Source of the DNA: Lentinula raphanica
Lineage: Eukaryota > Basidiomycota > Agaricomycetes > Agaricales > Omphalotaceae
Assembly (NCBI GenBank): GCA_027919835.1
Contig: JANVFP010000027.1
Coordinates: forward strand, 558,001 to 622,000
Reading direction: 5' to 3'
Length of the DNA: 64,000 nt
The notes beneath the pieces are model-generated. The model saw nothing but the letters and a program-made list of their open reading frames with translations. It was not told the DNA's origin and did not search any database. Below are positions 27,311 to 39,793 of this stretch, piece by piece. Made by a program: the position numbers and the translations under genes. Every line of letters begins with the position of its first letter. Position 1 is the stretch's first letter.

Positions 27311-27769
27311 AGAAATTTTTCGTCCACACCGGGGCGGATAACAGCTTTTCTCTGGCTGAGCGTAGTATCCTAAATAGTCGAATACCGAAAGGTTGAGAAG
27401 ATTGGTATGCAAGGCGGCACTGCCAGCACGCCCCGGGGTGTTAGAGATCTCATCAACCTATTGAGTACCTCCCCAGTCTTTCCGAGAGGCCACTTCAGTC
27501 TTCAACTCTGAGAACGTCGGTACGAGGAAGAGCTCGAACTGCGATTGAGGGAACCAGGCGAATGGTAGATGATGGTGGTAGGAAGCCAAGCAAACTTGCA
27601 TTCATCATGCAAATATCCCGTGTAGCCGACTCTATCATCTTATCTCTTCTTATCCACGAATGAATTTTCGACCATCTGCAAGCACTGTTTCTTGAACTTC
27701 GAATTATTCATCGTATAACGGACCTCAGACTAGAGGAGATGATATAACTCAGGCTCTGACTCGGTTTCG

Positions 27770-28560
27770 GTTAGTGACCAGTCACCATGGATCAGCGTCC
27801 ATTCATGAACCCATTCAGCACTTATAGCCACAGCAGCGTAATCGGCTTTGATGCAGGACGTGGCTTTCTTCAAGCTTTTCTTGCATGATACTAGCATCGT
27901 TTCAAGTACTGACGCCGACGGTCCCCTCAAATCTTCAAGGATAATCCGCTGTTCAAAGTCGCTCCCATCAATCTCTCTCTCGCACTTCTCTACCGCGTCG
28001 TACGAGGTTTTATAGACCCGCTGGCTTCGAGAGTAGCAAACATAACGTCGGTATAGTAAAACAGACTAACGGTACTGAAAGAACGGTCACGGTTATAGCA
28101 AAATTTGGTACGTCTTCTAGCGTCTTCTTTCAAACTTCAAGTTCACACTCTTGTCATTGGAGTCGCAACCATGTAGTCAACATGTTGCAGAAGGTTGCAG
28201 ATACCTATCCACGAATTCGATTCGAAAAACACAAACTCTCAGAATCTGGAAATAACGCACGGTAATTCTCGCTCATCTCATCTGAGTCATGTTCCCTCGA
28301 GCGCTGATGATGGTGGTGCACTACAGTCTACCGTTGGCATCTGTTTCGATCTCATTCAAGAAACATAACTTCAATTACTCGCTTCCATAGGCGATCTCGT
28401 AAATCCTGAGGTGAACCGTGAAAACTGGTGGACCTTGTGGTCATCTTCATATCCCAATGACCGACGAAGAAGAGCCTGGACGAGCTCAAAATCATGCGAT
28501 TGAAGGCATTCTGAATGTCAACTGAATCCTACCATCCTCTATTCCGGCCAAGCTCACTAC
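27770..28560 (+). pseudogene. GH5 exo-beta-1,3-glucanase relic 1
   Basis: Decayed copy of the middle of the glucanase gene, collinear with about 4580-5130 of the intact gene. Shared stretches are gtactgacgc..cctcaaa, ttcaaggataat, the border agacccgctgg.ttcga, then gttata..aaaatttggt.cgt, tagtcaa and gttgcagatacc, and gtgat.atggtg.gca. Frames are broken. An antisense open frame at 27730-27930 lies in this relic and is probably fortuitous. The part after about 28330 is weakly supported. Confidence 0.55.
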
Positions 28561-29110
28561 TTACTGGCTGTGGTCGGCGAAGCACACGATTCTGCGTGGT
28601 TTTGAGGTTGTATCATATGGACTCTAGAGTCATCGCCTCCATCATGATCGTATCCATCAGTGTTTCAGCGGCAGGATGTTTGGGATGTTTTTAGATATAA
28701 AGAGCAGCGACTCGACGGTCAACAAAGATCACCATACTCCGAAAAACGCTGGTTCGGTATGACTCCCTTCCTGCTCTTGGATTTGATCAACGCTCTTGTC
28801 TAATGATGTCTCTCTTCTAGTAAACATCATAGTATTTTCTATTGAATCAAAAGTGGATTTGCTGGTCACATCCATCTTACTTCTGGTATGTCAAATCATG
28901 CATGATGGAGTCAGCATCGAACGGAACTGACAACCTCCTTCAGCACCGCTATCGTTCTATACCTCATTATTTCCTGCTCTTCTCGCACGAAGCTCTTCAC
29001 ACAATTTTATCCAAGTTTGTGAGTTCCTTTTGGCATATCACAATCATTGTACCAACGAGTCTCGCTTATTTTTATATCCAGTTTCCTCGATCATGTACAT
29101 CCTTTCGAAA

Positions 29111-29869
29111 ATGCACTCTGTCAGAGTCCTTTCACTTCAAGTTTTCCTTTCAATCATCGTCATGTTGACTGCCACCGTTGTGGCTTCTCCATTGCCAAAG
29201 AAAAGTAAGCTGGTAATCACTGCGCTTGACTGATTGTCTCATGATTGAAAAGATTCTGATGACTCTGGACAAGAACATGTCATCCTCTTTGTCTCGTTGA
29301 ATCGGATGCACTTCTACAGTGACCCCCTACCTGAGGACCCAAATCATATCTCCTGAATGTGGGTCATGGATCCTGGCGATATTCACGCAGATCGAGAGTC
29401 CTGGAGCGTGCAATTTCAAGTCATGATGGATGGCTATGAACCGTTACGCTATAATACTCAGCCTTACGACTCGCACGGCCAATCGTGGTGCAGAGGCAAA
29501 CTGGCCCCTCCTGAAAAGTACAGTTTGCATGGCAATGGGATATTTCTAGGGTATATCGATGTCGTCGTCCCACAAGGCCAATTCCGTCAGGTTTGGGGCC
29601 GACTGGAGGACCATGTGAATGCAGTGGCCACTAACATACAGAATCACTGGTACCTGCGCAATGTATTGAGGAATGTGAGGCAAAACAGTTTTGCTATTGG
29701 GCTAGGTGGCGGGGATGAAGTCCTGGAGCAGATAAACGAACTCATTACTCAATACGACATTTACTACTTGCACGTCATGTTGCAGCAACGTGGAGTTGGA
29801 TGGGTTGGTTCAGACTGGTCAAAGAGGCTTTGGCATGATCCCGGGGAGGCGCATCACCAAAACCGTTGA
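29111..29869 (+). pseudogene. Small secreted protein gene, copy 1, with premature stop
   Basis: Paralogue of the gene at 31819. Exon 1 (29111-29204) encodes a signal peptide, MHSVRVLSLQVFLSIIVMLT, with an ASPLPKK junction and the same phase-1 intron as the paralogue. Exon 2 starts at 29253 but meets an in-frame TGA at 29354-29356. The same frame then stays open for 170 codons to 29869 and keeps paralogous segments (LHGNGIFLGYIDVVVP against DGNGITLGSIYVLP). The TATA-like sequence of the paralogue is also changed here. It could still be rescued by an unseen intron. The family is unknown to me. Confidence 0.55.
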
Positions 29870-30059
29870 GCGGGTCATACGAGGTATCATCAAGTACTGT
29901 TGTAGTGATATTAGCGGAGAGATCCTACGTTCTGTATCTTGTCTTCAATCTGATGTTTGTATACTATCTTGAGTATGAAGTTTGAAGCTGTATGCCTGAA
30001 CTTGGTTTCTAGAGATGTCGATGATGATGACTAAGACAGAAACATTTCATCCATTTTCC

Positions 30060-31180
30060 ACCAGTATCGCTCTGGTATACCGTATCGCTATCGCTTGATC
30101 TTGGTCCTTTGCCGCTCTGATCACACCAGTGTCGCTCGTACTAAATGCTATCCTCAAAAATGTCGCAGATATCCTCAAGGATGATTCTACTTCTTTGGCA
30201 GAGTCCCCTACCGTGTCGTATAACTTATGGCAACATTTGGTGCGTCTTCATACTCTTACAAGGTATTCACCGTAGCACGGTGATGTGCTCGCGAAGCTTA
30301 ATCCTAGTTGAGAGCAATTTCTAAAGAGTCTGATCGAGTACTCTGAAAAGAATTTGAGTAGAAGATGAAGGGGAAAAAGCACAAAACTAACCCAGATGTG
30401 GCGGCACCTCTGAATCTTCCAATTTCTCTCAGTAAAACGCACAAAGCTCAATAATTGGAAGAATCACATCATTCAAAAGTGTGTAGACTGGTTCGGGCAC
30501 TTGAGGCGAGCATACTTCTGAGAGCATTAGGAAAAATATGAGGAATTGAACGCAGAAGCAGGCATATATCTCAAAACGAGCAAAATTCTATCGTTGCCCC
30601 GTTTTGCCAAACAAGTACAAACTCAGACCACACTCTACGGTCCTCACATGAACACAGTTGCTTCGCTTCGCTCGCAACAACCATAAGTACGCCTAGTCAA
30701 CACATCGCAGATACTCTTACGGGAATCATCTCAACGACGTATCACACGGTTCACCCCTCTGATCTACCGGAACGTGTTCCTCTCTCGCAATGTAAACGAT
30801 GCACAGTGCGCACAGTATCGAACTACAACTCCTGCGTCGGGTCATGAATGCTCTTTGACAACAACCGTCAATCTTCAATCTTTCGTTCATTGTCGACTAA
30901 CGGACTCCTGGCCGCCCATGACGGATTTCATCAAATTTGCAAAGAAATCACTCATCCATCGATCTTGCTTTCTCGTTTGTTCACCTTCTCGTCGGTCTGG
31001 CATCCCTCATCCAATCATTGAGTCACATCAACAGAGCTCGTATCCTGGTTCTACTGCGGTCGGCAGCTGTCCCAGTCTCACCGGCTCTGGGACAGCCTTC
31101 AGCTTGTTCTACAAGACAATATCGAACACGACTCGGATGCGGGAGGAGGCGACTGATGTTTGGTCGGACCCAACCATGCA
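30060..31180 (+). pseudogene. GH5 exo-beta-1,3-glucanase relic 2, interrupted
   Basis: Clear similarity to the intact gene: gtcgctcgtact..tgctatcctcaaaa and gcagatat.ctcaaggat (30140-30185), ttatggcaacatttggtgcgt (30225), cgcagatac.cttacgg..tc (about 30710) and, near the end, ggttctactgcggtcggcagctg (about 31045). Between about 30262 and 30690 lies DNA absent from the other copies, described separately. Exons are partly deleted and out of frame. Confidence 0.7.
30262..30690. mobile_element. Insertion of ~430 bp inside GH5 relic 2
   Basis: Defined by comparison with the intact gene and relic 1, which lack it. The left end contains a perfect hairpin, CACCGtagcaCGGTG (about 30266). The right end has a second one, GTTGC..GCAAC, around ttcgcttcgct (about 30657). 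No coding sequence. It may be a non-autonomous Helitron or another foldback element. Confidence 0.45.
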
Positions 31181-31818
31181 TAAGCGACAAGGAATGATAT
31201 ATCGATGATAGTGTACTCGATAGGTATTGGGTTCTTCCAATCCATTGGACATGAATATCGCTCATAATCTCCCATGATAGTGGGCTCTGGGCAGTGTGCG
31301 CGGGTGCCGGGAAGCTAGTAAAACTACATCAAGGGTTCACATGCATAGGTTACGATGATACCTTCAGATACCATCAGATATACCGTGCTTGCGGAATGGT
31401 CATTCGACATCCTCTGGTGTCCCTCATAGGCCTAGTTTTCAAGATTCTTTTGCTCAAAGCCCATGCTCTAACACCTTTCAACGCAACGTCCAGAGTTATA
31501 TCATGCAGAGTATGCATCTTCTGAGCGGGTGCCATGCCAAGACTGGTGCATCGATAAGGATGAGCTTGAATCGCGATTGAGTGTGGACTGTGAACTGAAA
31601 ACTCATCTGATCGTGATTGATCAATTTCTCTAGCGCCATCACCGTTCAACACCTGAAATCGTCTATATAACACGTCGTTGTCCTGCTTCGTCACAGGAAA
31701 TCTTCTCATATAGACGCATCCAAATCTGTGAGTCGACTCCCTTTTGGCATAACGTTGGACCAACGAGTCTCACTGATCTGTACACCCAAGCTGCCTCGAT
31801 CAATCATATTCTTCCGAA

Positions 31819-32564
31819 ATGTGCTCTGCTGGCAGAGCTCTACTATTGTTCCTTCCCATCATCCTCATATTGACTGCCACTGTGGCTTCTCCGTTGGCCA
31901 AGACGAGTAAGCTGCCACCTGCTAGTCACTGTGCGCTTGACTGACTGTCCATCGGAAAGATATGGTTGAGATCTTGATTGCGTTGGAACGATTGTACACA
32001 GACCCTCACACTCACTTTGAATTGTGGATAACACCGGAGTCGACACCTAGTGATCTGCTAGATCCCAAACACATCGAGGCAGCTCGAGAGTTCTGCGCCT
32101 TGAAATTCGAAGCCAAAATTCCTCAAGGTCATCCTTATGCCTCCGCCTTACCCTTATCATATCACTATTGCACACAGCGTGACCCGCACACCGGCAGGTG
32201 GGGCCCAGGTGTAGCTCCTCGCCAGATCGACGGCAACGGGATCACTCTAGGGTCTATCTACGTCCTACCCGACAATTTCGATTCACTATGGAAGACACTC
32301 CATGCGCAATTCAAAGCGATGGCCAAAAACGAAATAGATGTTCTGTATCTTTACAATCTATTGCTACAACCCAAGGCATCTCCAAAGAAATTTGGGTTGA
32401 CGGAAGAGAATCTGCAGGAACTAGAGGGTATCATTAAGCGCTACAGGCCTTATATGAAGGTTATGATGAAGGAGGGCGGTGATGGATCGAATGGAATAGC
32501 CAACGACACAGAGAAGCAGCGTTACAGTCAGGTCTTGGAAGTCTTAAAGAATCTCGGGGAATAG
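31819..32564 (+). CDS. Small secreted protein, copy 2, intact
   Basis: Exon 1 (31819-31906) encodes a signal peptide (MCSAGRALLLFLPIILILTA, then TVASPLAKT). Exon 2 (31960-32564) joins in frame and gives about 230 residues in total. The body contains YHYCTQRDPHTGRWGPG and DGNGITLGSIYVLPDNF, then a helical, Lys-rich C-terminus. A TATA-like TCTATATAAC sits near 31662, upstream of a probable 5' UTR intron. I do not recognise the family. Its arrangement (GH5 relic, then this gene) repeats that of copy 1, so both arose by duplication of one block. Confidence 0.65.
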
Positions 32565-32860
32565 ACGATGGGAAGATATGTCGTGGAGTACTTAGTACTG
32601 TCATGGTGATTCTAGTGAAGCATTAGATTCCTTTGTTCTGTGTAATTGTCTTGAATCTGGAGTGCATACGAGGTCGGAGGCGCCACGTTGTGACTCTGAG
32701 CGCGATGCAAGCGTTGATTGGAGGATGACTAAGACCGCATTACTGTACCGATCAAGTGAACATTCCATCAATTTCCCACTCTTCAGTCTGTCATGTCTCT
32801 GTGCCTGCTGTGAACGGTAACAACGACGGGCACAGCTGGTAATGCCAACAGACGGTCTCA

Positions 32861-35800
32861 ATGAACTTCACCTCTGCCTCATTACCCTTGGCTCACAAGA
32901 AATTTAGCAACAATCGCAGAGTTGGCTTTGAGGAAAGGAGAGGCAGATGGTCCAGGTTCAAAAACAGTATGTTTTCGCCGTAATTCATCTTCCTCCTTGT
33001 TGTTCACCGAATTTCCGTGTTTTCAGAGGCCTTAGAGATCATTCAAACTGCTATCAGGGCTCCTACCGGCTCCCCTTCTGATGGTCTCGGAGGAGACGGC
33101 ACTGAAAGTAGCACTTCAACTTCGGTCTTCATAGCGGCTCAGAAACTGCTTACTGCGGAAAAAGACGGCGAAGACTGGGAGATCAACGAGACCGTCATCA
33201 ATGGCGAGAATCCAGAAATCATTCGTAACGAACGTGATACTGGGAGCCCGTTTCGTTCGGATTCTGGTGGTGGTTCTATCAGCAAACATTCTGGTACAAA
33301 CGCCGACAGCAATTATGCCTACCACCCACCCAGTTTGCGTTCCAAGATGCGCTGGATAGGTTCTCAAATCATGGCCTTCTTCAATCAAAAGTTCGACGAT
33401 CCGCAGACAGAACTTGATTTTCGGAAACTACACTGGTATTCGACAAAAGCATGGGCTTTGTGAGTCTTCAGATTAAGCCCCCTTTCTACCTTGTTCCTAA
33501 TCTCCTCTATTTCCTCAAGCTATGGATCACTATGTTCGTTGATCCTGTCTTTGTTTTTCTTGCTGTATCGTTGAAACCACCGCCAGTCCTGGTCCTCAAT
33601 TGGATTCTCTACCTAATACTCAATTTGGAAAGCACGAGCAGAACATTATACGGACAGGTATATATGCGCCTTTCCTTCGAAGTTCAACTTGATATCATCT
33701 GATTGGTTCTTTCAGATTCTATATGTGGGTAACTCGTGTGGCGCAAAAAGAACGAACGTTTGGCTGATTCCTCTCATAGTATGGTGGCCTCACACTCGTT
33801 ACTATCCCCGTTCCTTTCATGGTTGCATCAGACATGCCCTTCCGCCACCGAATCACATTTCAAGTCTGGGTCACTCTCGCGGTGTGGTATTGTGGGCTCA
33901 GCGAGACCATCGAGATGCGCGTATGCCATTTTTTCGTCAGACCCAACACCTGTTTTAGGAAAGACTTTCTTGCCGAGAGTAAGGATTTTCAATACTTCAT
34001 CGGATCTTCGTGCTAATCCCGTTGTGCAGTGTACTACACTACAGCACTTCCTGGCATTATGATGACCGTCATGACGGATCGGTTATACAATGCCATCGTT
34101 CAAGTGATACAGTTCATATTGTTGATGGTGTTTATCATACCCGTTCAAGGCATCTATGCTCGAAATGTAGTCAGTTTTGTGAGTGTTCTACATCTCTAGC
34201 AGGAGTACTTGTGTTACTGACATACTCACCTAGGTGATATTCTCCGTGTTTACGCAAGGGTTACATTACAATCGTGAAGTAGTAAGTTGAAATTTCACGG
34301 TTTGTCTCTGTTCAACTGCACAGACCTTTGCAGACCGAGCGTCGACTCTATCTCCTCAACGCCCAGTTGAAACTGGCATACAAAGCACAACAAAAGGCCC
34401 AAGCTGCCCAATTCAAAGCAAGTCAGGCTAAAAGACGCTTCGCCTCCTATATTTTCCATGAAGTCAGGGTTCCTCTGCATAATGCTGGTACGTGCCGATC
34501 TTTTTCTCTATCTTGAAACGACTGAACTCATACTATTTTGACGCTTTGTATAGCCATTGCGTTTAACAACATGACAACAGACGACGTGTTTAAATCCTTT
34601 GTTCAGAATGAGGGGGGAATCCAGGAGGATATCGCAGCGTTGGACGTTAGTCTTGCTACAGTACAACAGGTAAACAAAGTTCATCAAGGTTACGACGCTT
34701 TCTTACGCGGATGTAATAGGTTCTCAACGATTCTCTTGACCTCGAGAGTAAGGAATGGTCTTACATCGCAGTACAGCACATTGCTCATAATCATCGTCAT
34801 AGAAATGGACGCAGGACACTTTGACATCAACCCTCATCCGTTTTGCCTACACCGTGTCATCCGTTCAACTCTAGGCCCCATCGCCGTTTCAGCTGCAGCC
34901 AAAAGCCTCGCGCTCCACATTAAACTCGACGAACGCATCGATCAACTTCGGCCCTCTGTCAACCCCAATCTGCCACATGGAAATGGAACCCCCTCGTCGA
35001 GCGCTGTCCAACCACCAGAAACATGGGTTGTGGGAGACGAAGTGCGTCTACGGCAGATCCTGACTAACCTGGCGTCGAACGCGGTCAAGTTCACTCCGGA
35101 GGGTGTCGAGGCGGGGATTACCGTCAGTACGACGTTTATTTCGCATCATGCGTCTACGAGTCGGCAGAATAGTCATAGTAGTGGTAGTAATAGTAGTAAG
35201 GAGAAGGAGAATCCGAGGTTTTCGGTGGATAAGCCGGGTGTGGATTTGGAGAAGGTTGGGGAGCATGGGGATGAGGAGAGGAAGGAGATGTATCAGTCGC
35301 AGGATGTGCTGGTGTTCAGGTTGGAGGTGGCGGATAGTGGACCGGGGAGTGAGTACACGGTGTTCTTTGCTTTGGGTTGTGGTGGTTGACACGGGCTTTC
35401 CTTCGTGATACAGTCAAGCCTTCAGACTTGGTTGACAATCAACTGTTCCAGCCGTTTGCTCAGGTCCGTTCTTTTCTTCTCCTCGTTCACAGTATGATAT
35501 GCTTATTTCACAAAATAGACTAAAGTTGGTAGACTCAGCAAAAACAGTATGTCTTGTTTGTGGATGCTTCATCACCCGTTTGTTGAGATGGCATCTTTCG
35601 CCTAGGTACCGGTCTTGGTCTTGCGATTGTCCGACAAATCGTCAGTCTCAGTGGGGGCAAACTGGTGCGTCTATCGAAACTTTCTCTGTATCTCCCTTCT
35701 TGAACTCCTTCACTCCCAGGGTGTCCAATCTCGAAGAGGCAAAGGCGCCACTTTCTGGATAGAGCTCTTCTATCCCCTCGCCAAACCTTCCGAGATCCAA

Positions 35801-36822
35801 GCAGCCTTAGCCCAAGAAGACCGAACAACACCCACCGCATCCGCCACCGCAGCGACCATCTCCGAAGTTCAACGATGGCCTGTCGTCGCTTTTGCGGACG
35901 ACGTGAAGCCTCCAATGTTGAGTGGTGCTGGTAATTATCACCCGGTTGATTCTCTACCGCCTCAATCACTTTCGCCTCCAGCCTTACTACTTCCTTCTGC
36001 GTCGTCGTCGCCGTCGGCGATGACTCCGGCGGCGTCTTCGTCTTTTGGACCTTCCCTTTCGAGATTGGGAAGTGATGCACCGTTGTTGGAAATGGGGCCT
36101 ATGGGTGAGGAGGTGATCAGTCCTGTGAATGGGGATGGGACTGGGAAGCTGAAAGAAGTCCAAAAAGCACCAGAGTTGTCTACATCCGGGGCCTCTGCTG
36201 TTGCTGTTGATGAGGACGACGACGATAGTCCGTTGGTGGTTCTCGTTGTGGATGATAATCTGATCACACGATCGACGATGACTAGGTGAGTAGTATTCAG
36301 TTGTTCCAACTCGGGGATCGATCTCTGATCAACGTTTGCACACGCGTAGATCATTACAGAAGAAGGGCTGCATAGTCTATACTGCTCAGGACGGGCAGGA
36401 GTGCTTGAACCTCGTTTTAGGACCGGATGCTAGAACGTATGACCTCATTTCGTTGGACAATGATATGCCCGTCATGACGGGCGAGGAAGCTGTGAAAGCA
36501 ATGAGGCAGGCGGGAAGACATGATATCTTTGTCGTTGGTGCGTAAGGTTCTTTTTCTACATTTAGGTCAGGGGTTGAACGTTGTACAACCAGGTTGCACC
36601 GGTAATGCGCTCACGGATGACCAGAAACGATATTTAGAAGCTGGTGCGGATGATATCCTGATAAAACCAATCAACTTCGGGTACGCTCTACTCTGTTTCC
36701 TTTCTTCATCCATTGACTGGCAACTGATGATGAATATCTTTTGTAGCCGGCTTCCTGAGATCATGGAGACTGCGCGTCAAAAGCGGCGTCAACGACGTGC
36801 TGCTCATAAATCAACGTCATGA
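32861..36822 (+). CDS. Hybrid sensor histidine kinase
   Basis: Many short exons join in frame. Exon 1 (32861-32966, MNFTSASLPLAHKKFSNNRR) leads to a polar N-terminal region. Next come several membrane segments, including LFLVLNWILYLILNL, YGGLTLVTIPVPFMVASDMP and AIVQVIQFILLMVFIIPVQG. After a coiled coil comes the H box ASYIFHEVRVPLHNA (near 34450). The ATPase domain has N box LRQILTNLASNAVKF (near 35050), G1 VADSGPG and G2 GTGLGLAIVRQI. A Ser/Pro-rich linker leads to a receiver domain: LVVLVVDDNL, the phosphoacceptor region ISLDNDMPVMTG and the conserved lysine in DDILIKPI. Such kinases relay signals from His to Asp and on to response regulators. The order of domains is complete. Confidence 0.85.
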
Positions 36823-37413
36823 CATTAAAGGATCCCATTCCCTTCAAAGAAAAAAGTCTGGGGATTGGGATCGTTTCTTAATAAACATCACTACACGCGT
36901 ACATATATTGTGCGCTACGCTACTGACCACTGATTTCTCGAGCATCTTGTATTCTCCTTCTTCATGCATACACGAATCTTCCAGGGTATCTATATACGTA
37001 CAACCGGTCTCCATCTAGGTCAAAAATCTATTTGGCGGGGTTTATCTAAGTAGGGTTCTAGGTTTTCTATCCTTCAGGTTATCTCGATGCTACACACAGC
37101 TTTGCGTCTAACTTATATCTAATTGTTTGTGACATTTGTGACATTTTCGCCTCTGTAGTTGAATCTGCTTGCTTATATGGACTGTTGGTATCGTTGACGT
37201 CTTCATGAATATGTAGAATATACACAGCATTTGTCGAAGTTCGTTGAAGAAGGTTTTGAGAAGGAATTGTATCGATCTATGTAGTTCTTGCCTTTCCTCA
37301 TGATCAGTGGATCTTGTTGGTTACAGTGTGTCAAAACTTTACATTGCGACTTCGTATATGAGACCTGTGGTGGGTGGTAGATGGGCAAAACTTCTATCTA
37401 TCTTTCTATCCAC
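36823..37413. other. Intergenic between convergent genes
   Basis: 3' flanks of the histidine kinase and the OYE gene. No gene or repeat was recognised. Confidence 0.5.
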
Positions 37414-39188
37414 CTAATACTCTGCAGCCGGGTAATCCACATACCCCTTCCTCTGCTCTTCCTCACTCGTAGAGTCTTTCACCCCATACAACGTCGTGAA
37501 ATCTATCGGGGTATTCACAGGTTTCCCATGCTCAAGTCGTGCCGCAAAATCAGGATGGCTGATCCAGCCCATGCCGAAGAACACTCCTTCGACTTTGCCA
37601 TCTGAGTGAATTCGGGTTGTTATTATGATTGAGCAGTTCCAGTGAAGGAAATCAGTGTAAACCGTACCTTTCACAGCAGCAGCGGCTTCTTCCCCAGTCC
37701 AGCCTGCGTTGGAGAACACCTTGGCGTGTTTCATGAGATGGGCGTAGCTGGCTACGACGTCGTGCTTAGTCGCACGTTTTTTACCTGAGGGTAAAGTTCG
37801 AGATGAAGTTGAAATCATTTGGGTCAGTTGAGTCGTTCGCGGTGTAGTTTGAAAGATCATGAGTACATACCGTCAAAGACAGGATCGAGCACCTCGGCAT
37901 ATCGCATCAGGTCGATATACGCGATACCCAGTTTATCAGCTTCGGAGATGAAGTAGCTGAACGTCTCGAGGGTCTCTTCTAATGGCATCCTAATCGTAAT
38001 GCAAACGTCACATAAGCGGAATGAGCAACAATGAGCATGACAATGGAAAAACACATCGAAGGATTCCGTGACGAAGTCCTTACCCCATATCATTATATCC
38101 CCCAGCTGGGCTTAGTTTGATCCCCACACGATCCTTTCCAAAGACTTTGATCAGCCTCTGCAGAGTGAGCAAACCAAATTTGGCTCGATTGGCGACGGAG
38201 CCTCCCCAGGAATCTGTGCGGATGTTGGAGGTGGTGTCGAGGAATTGGTGGACGAGGTAGCCGTTGGCGCCGTGTACTATGTACATAGTACAGAGCGATA
38301 TTAAGAAAAGCTCAGTTGGTTAGTCGATAAAGACGTACATTCAACACCATCGAACCCGGCCTCCTTGGCGTTCACGGCTGCCTTTTCGAAAAGGTCGAGG
38401 AGGATGGTAGGGTCTTCGATTGGGGTTGGCTGAAGGTGAATAATATTAAAAGTGGGTGCGTGGTGAGTTGAAGGATATGATACGTTCGTGACAGAGATGG
38501 GATTCGGTTCGAACTCACTGTGACATAACCCGGTTCACCGGGAAGGAATCGGAACTTGCCACCTCTCGCGGAGAGAGCTGAGGGTGCGTAGACTGGAACG
38601 CCAGCAGCCTTTTGTTCTGGTGCATCAGGGTGGCTGATTCGGCCCACTAAGATCATAGGCGATGTCGATGTTAAGATCGTGCACGACGACTTCGACGAGT
38701 GAGGATGAAGTACTTACGGTGCCATAGCTATTTCCGATTGCGAGTTGATTTAGTACATGACCGTTCTCAGGATCGAGGAAAGGTTCAATTCACCTGAGCG
38801 AAGATCACACTACCCTCTTTATGAACCGCATCGATGACCTTCTTCCATCCAGCGACTTGTTCTTTGTTCCAGATACCAGGCGCATGTGGCCATTCCGACC
38901 TATCGACCCCCTTCTCGTCAGTTCACGCATTCACGCCCGACACACCACTAGCAAGGTGAGTTTAGAAAGGAAATGAACTGACCCTTGCTGGGTGATAAGA
39001 ACACCCTCTGTAACGATCAACCCAGCGCTTTTTGCCCGTTGCTGGTAATACTCCACGTTGAGTGCGTTTGGGACGTTGGTGGGTACTGAACGGTTTCGTG
39101 TCAAGGCAGACATGAAGACGCGGTTACGAAGAGTGAGCGGTCCAAGTTGGAGAGGCTGGAAGAGGGGAGCGACTGCAGCAGGGGCCAT
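37414..39188 (-). CDS. Old Yellow Enzyme family flavin oxidoreductase
   Basis: FMN-dependent, NADPH-using ene-reductase family of the cytosol. The ATG at 39188 opens [20 protein letters not shown] and the FMN-binding LTRNRS. Later exons carry [21 protein letters not shown] followed by [14 protein letters not shown] (the His..Asn pair that binds the substrate, plus Tyr), then [28 protein letters not shown] and [20 protein letters not shown], ending YPAAEY at the TAG (37414-37416). About eight exons are visible and none is broken. Its start faces the SDR-like gene at 39794 across about 600 bp. Confidence 0.9.
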
Positions 39189-39793
39189 GGTTAGTTCAAA
39201 GTATGAGATTGAGAAGACAAGTTTTGGGTTTCAGTGGATGTAGCCTTTGGGAAGCTGATAGAAGCTGATCCTGGTAGATCTTGCTTTTATAGCAAAACCA
39301 AGTCTTGGCTTTCAAATCGAGCTGGCTGCTGACTAGATTTGGATGACATATCGACTTATGTCTTTATCAAGACGACTTCGAGTGGCTGATCAATGAAATC
39401 AATTAGAGGCTTCGTTCCGGACCCCCCTTGCGTTCATTGAACAATGTACTGCCGTGAGGAGTGCGTCAGCATTTCGGATAGAGCGAAGAAAGATTTGACA
39501 AACTTGGGAGTTGAAAGGAGTCGAGGCGATCAGATTCTAGTAAACACTTCGGTTAAAAGGCTGCTGAGTGGCGAATGATATGTGGGGTCAGTCATCGATA
39601 TCGTTTACCATATATCAGATATTATACAGATCTCAAGGCCATGAAAAGGGCATGGTGGGATTCTCTAAACAGCAAAGCGTAAAAGAGCTTGAACGGACAA
39701 CTGAAAGCGTGAGACTCGGAGGTCAAAGCTGGGACTCGGAGGAGGTCATGAATCTGATGACTCATCACTTGACTACCTACCACCATCATCATC
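39189..39793. promoter_or_regulatory. Divergent promoter region, OYE and SDR-like genes
   Basis: 605 bp between two divergent starts with no convincing gene. I could not identify specific sites. Confidence 0.4.

Noticed and set aside
27730..27930. Minus-strand open frame of 66 codons, open further upstream, with a coding-like composition
   Set aside because: The plus strand of the same region aligns, in order, with the middle exons and introns of the glucanase gene. The antisense frame is better explained as chance.
30690..30710. CTAG followed by T as a canonical Helitron 3' end
   Set aside because: The intact glucanase gene has a similar tagtcaa at this place, so the tetranucleotide may belong to the host sequence.
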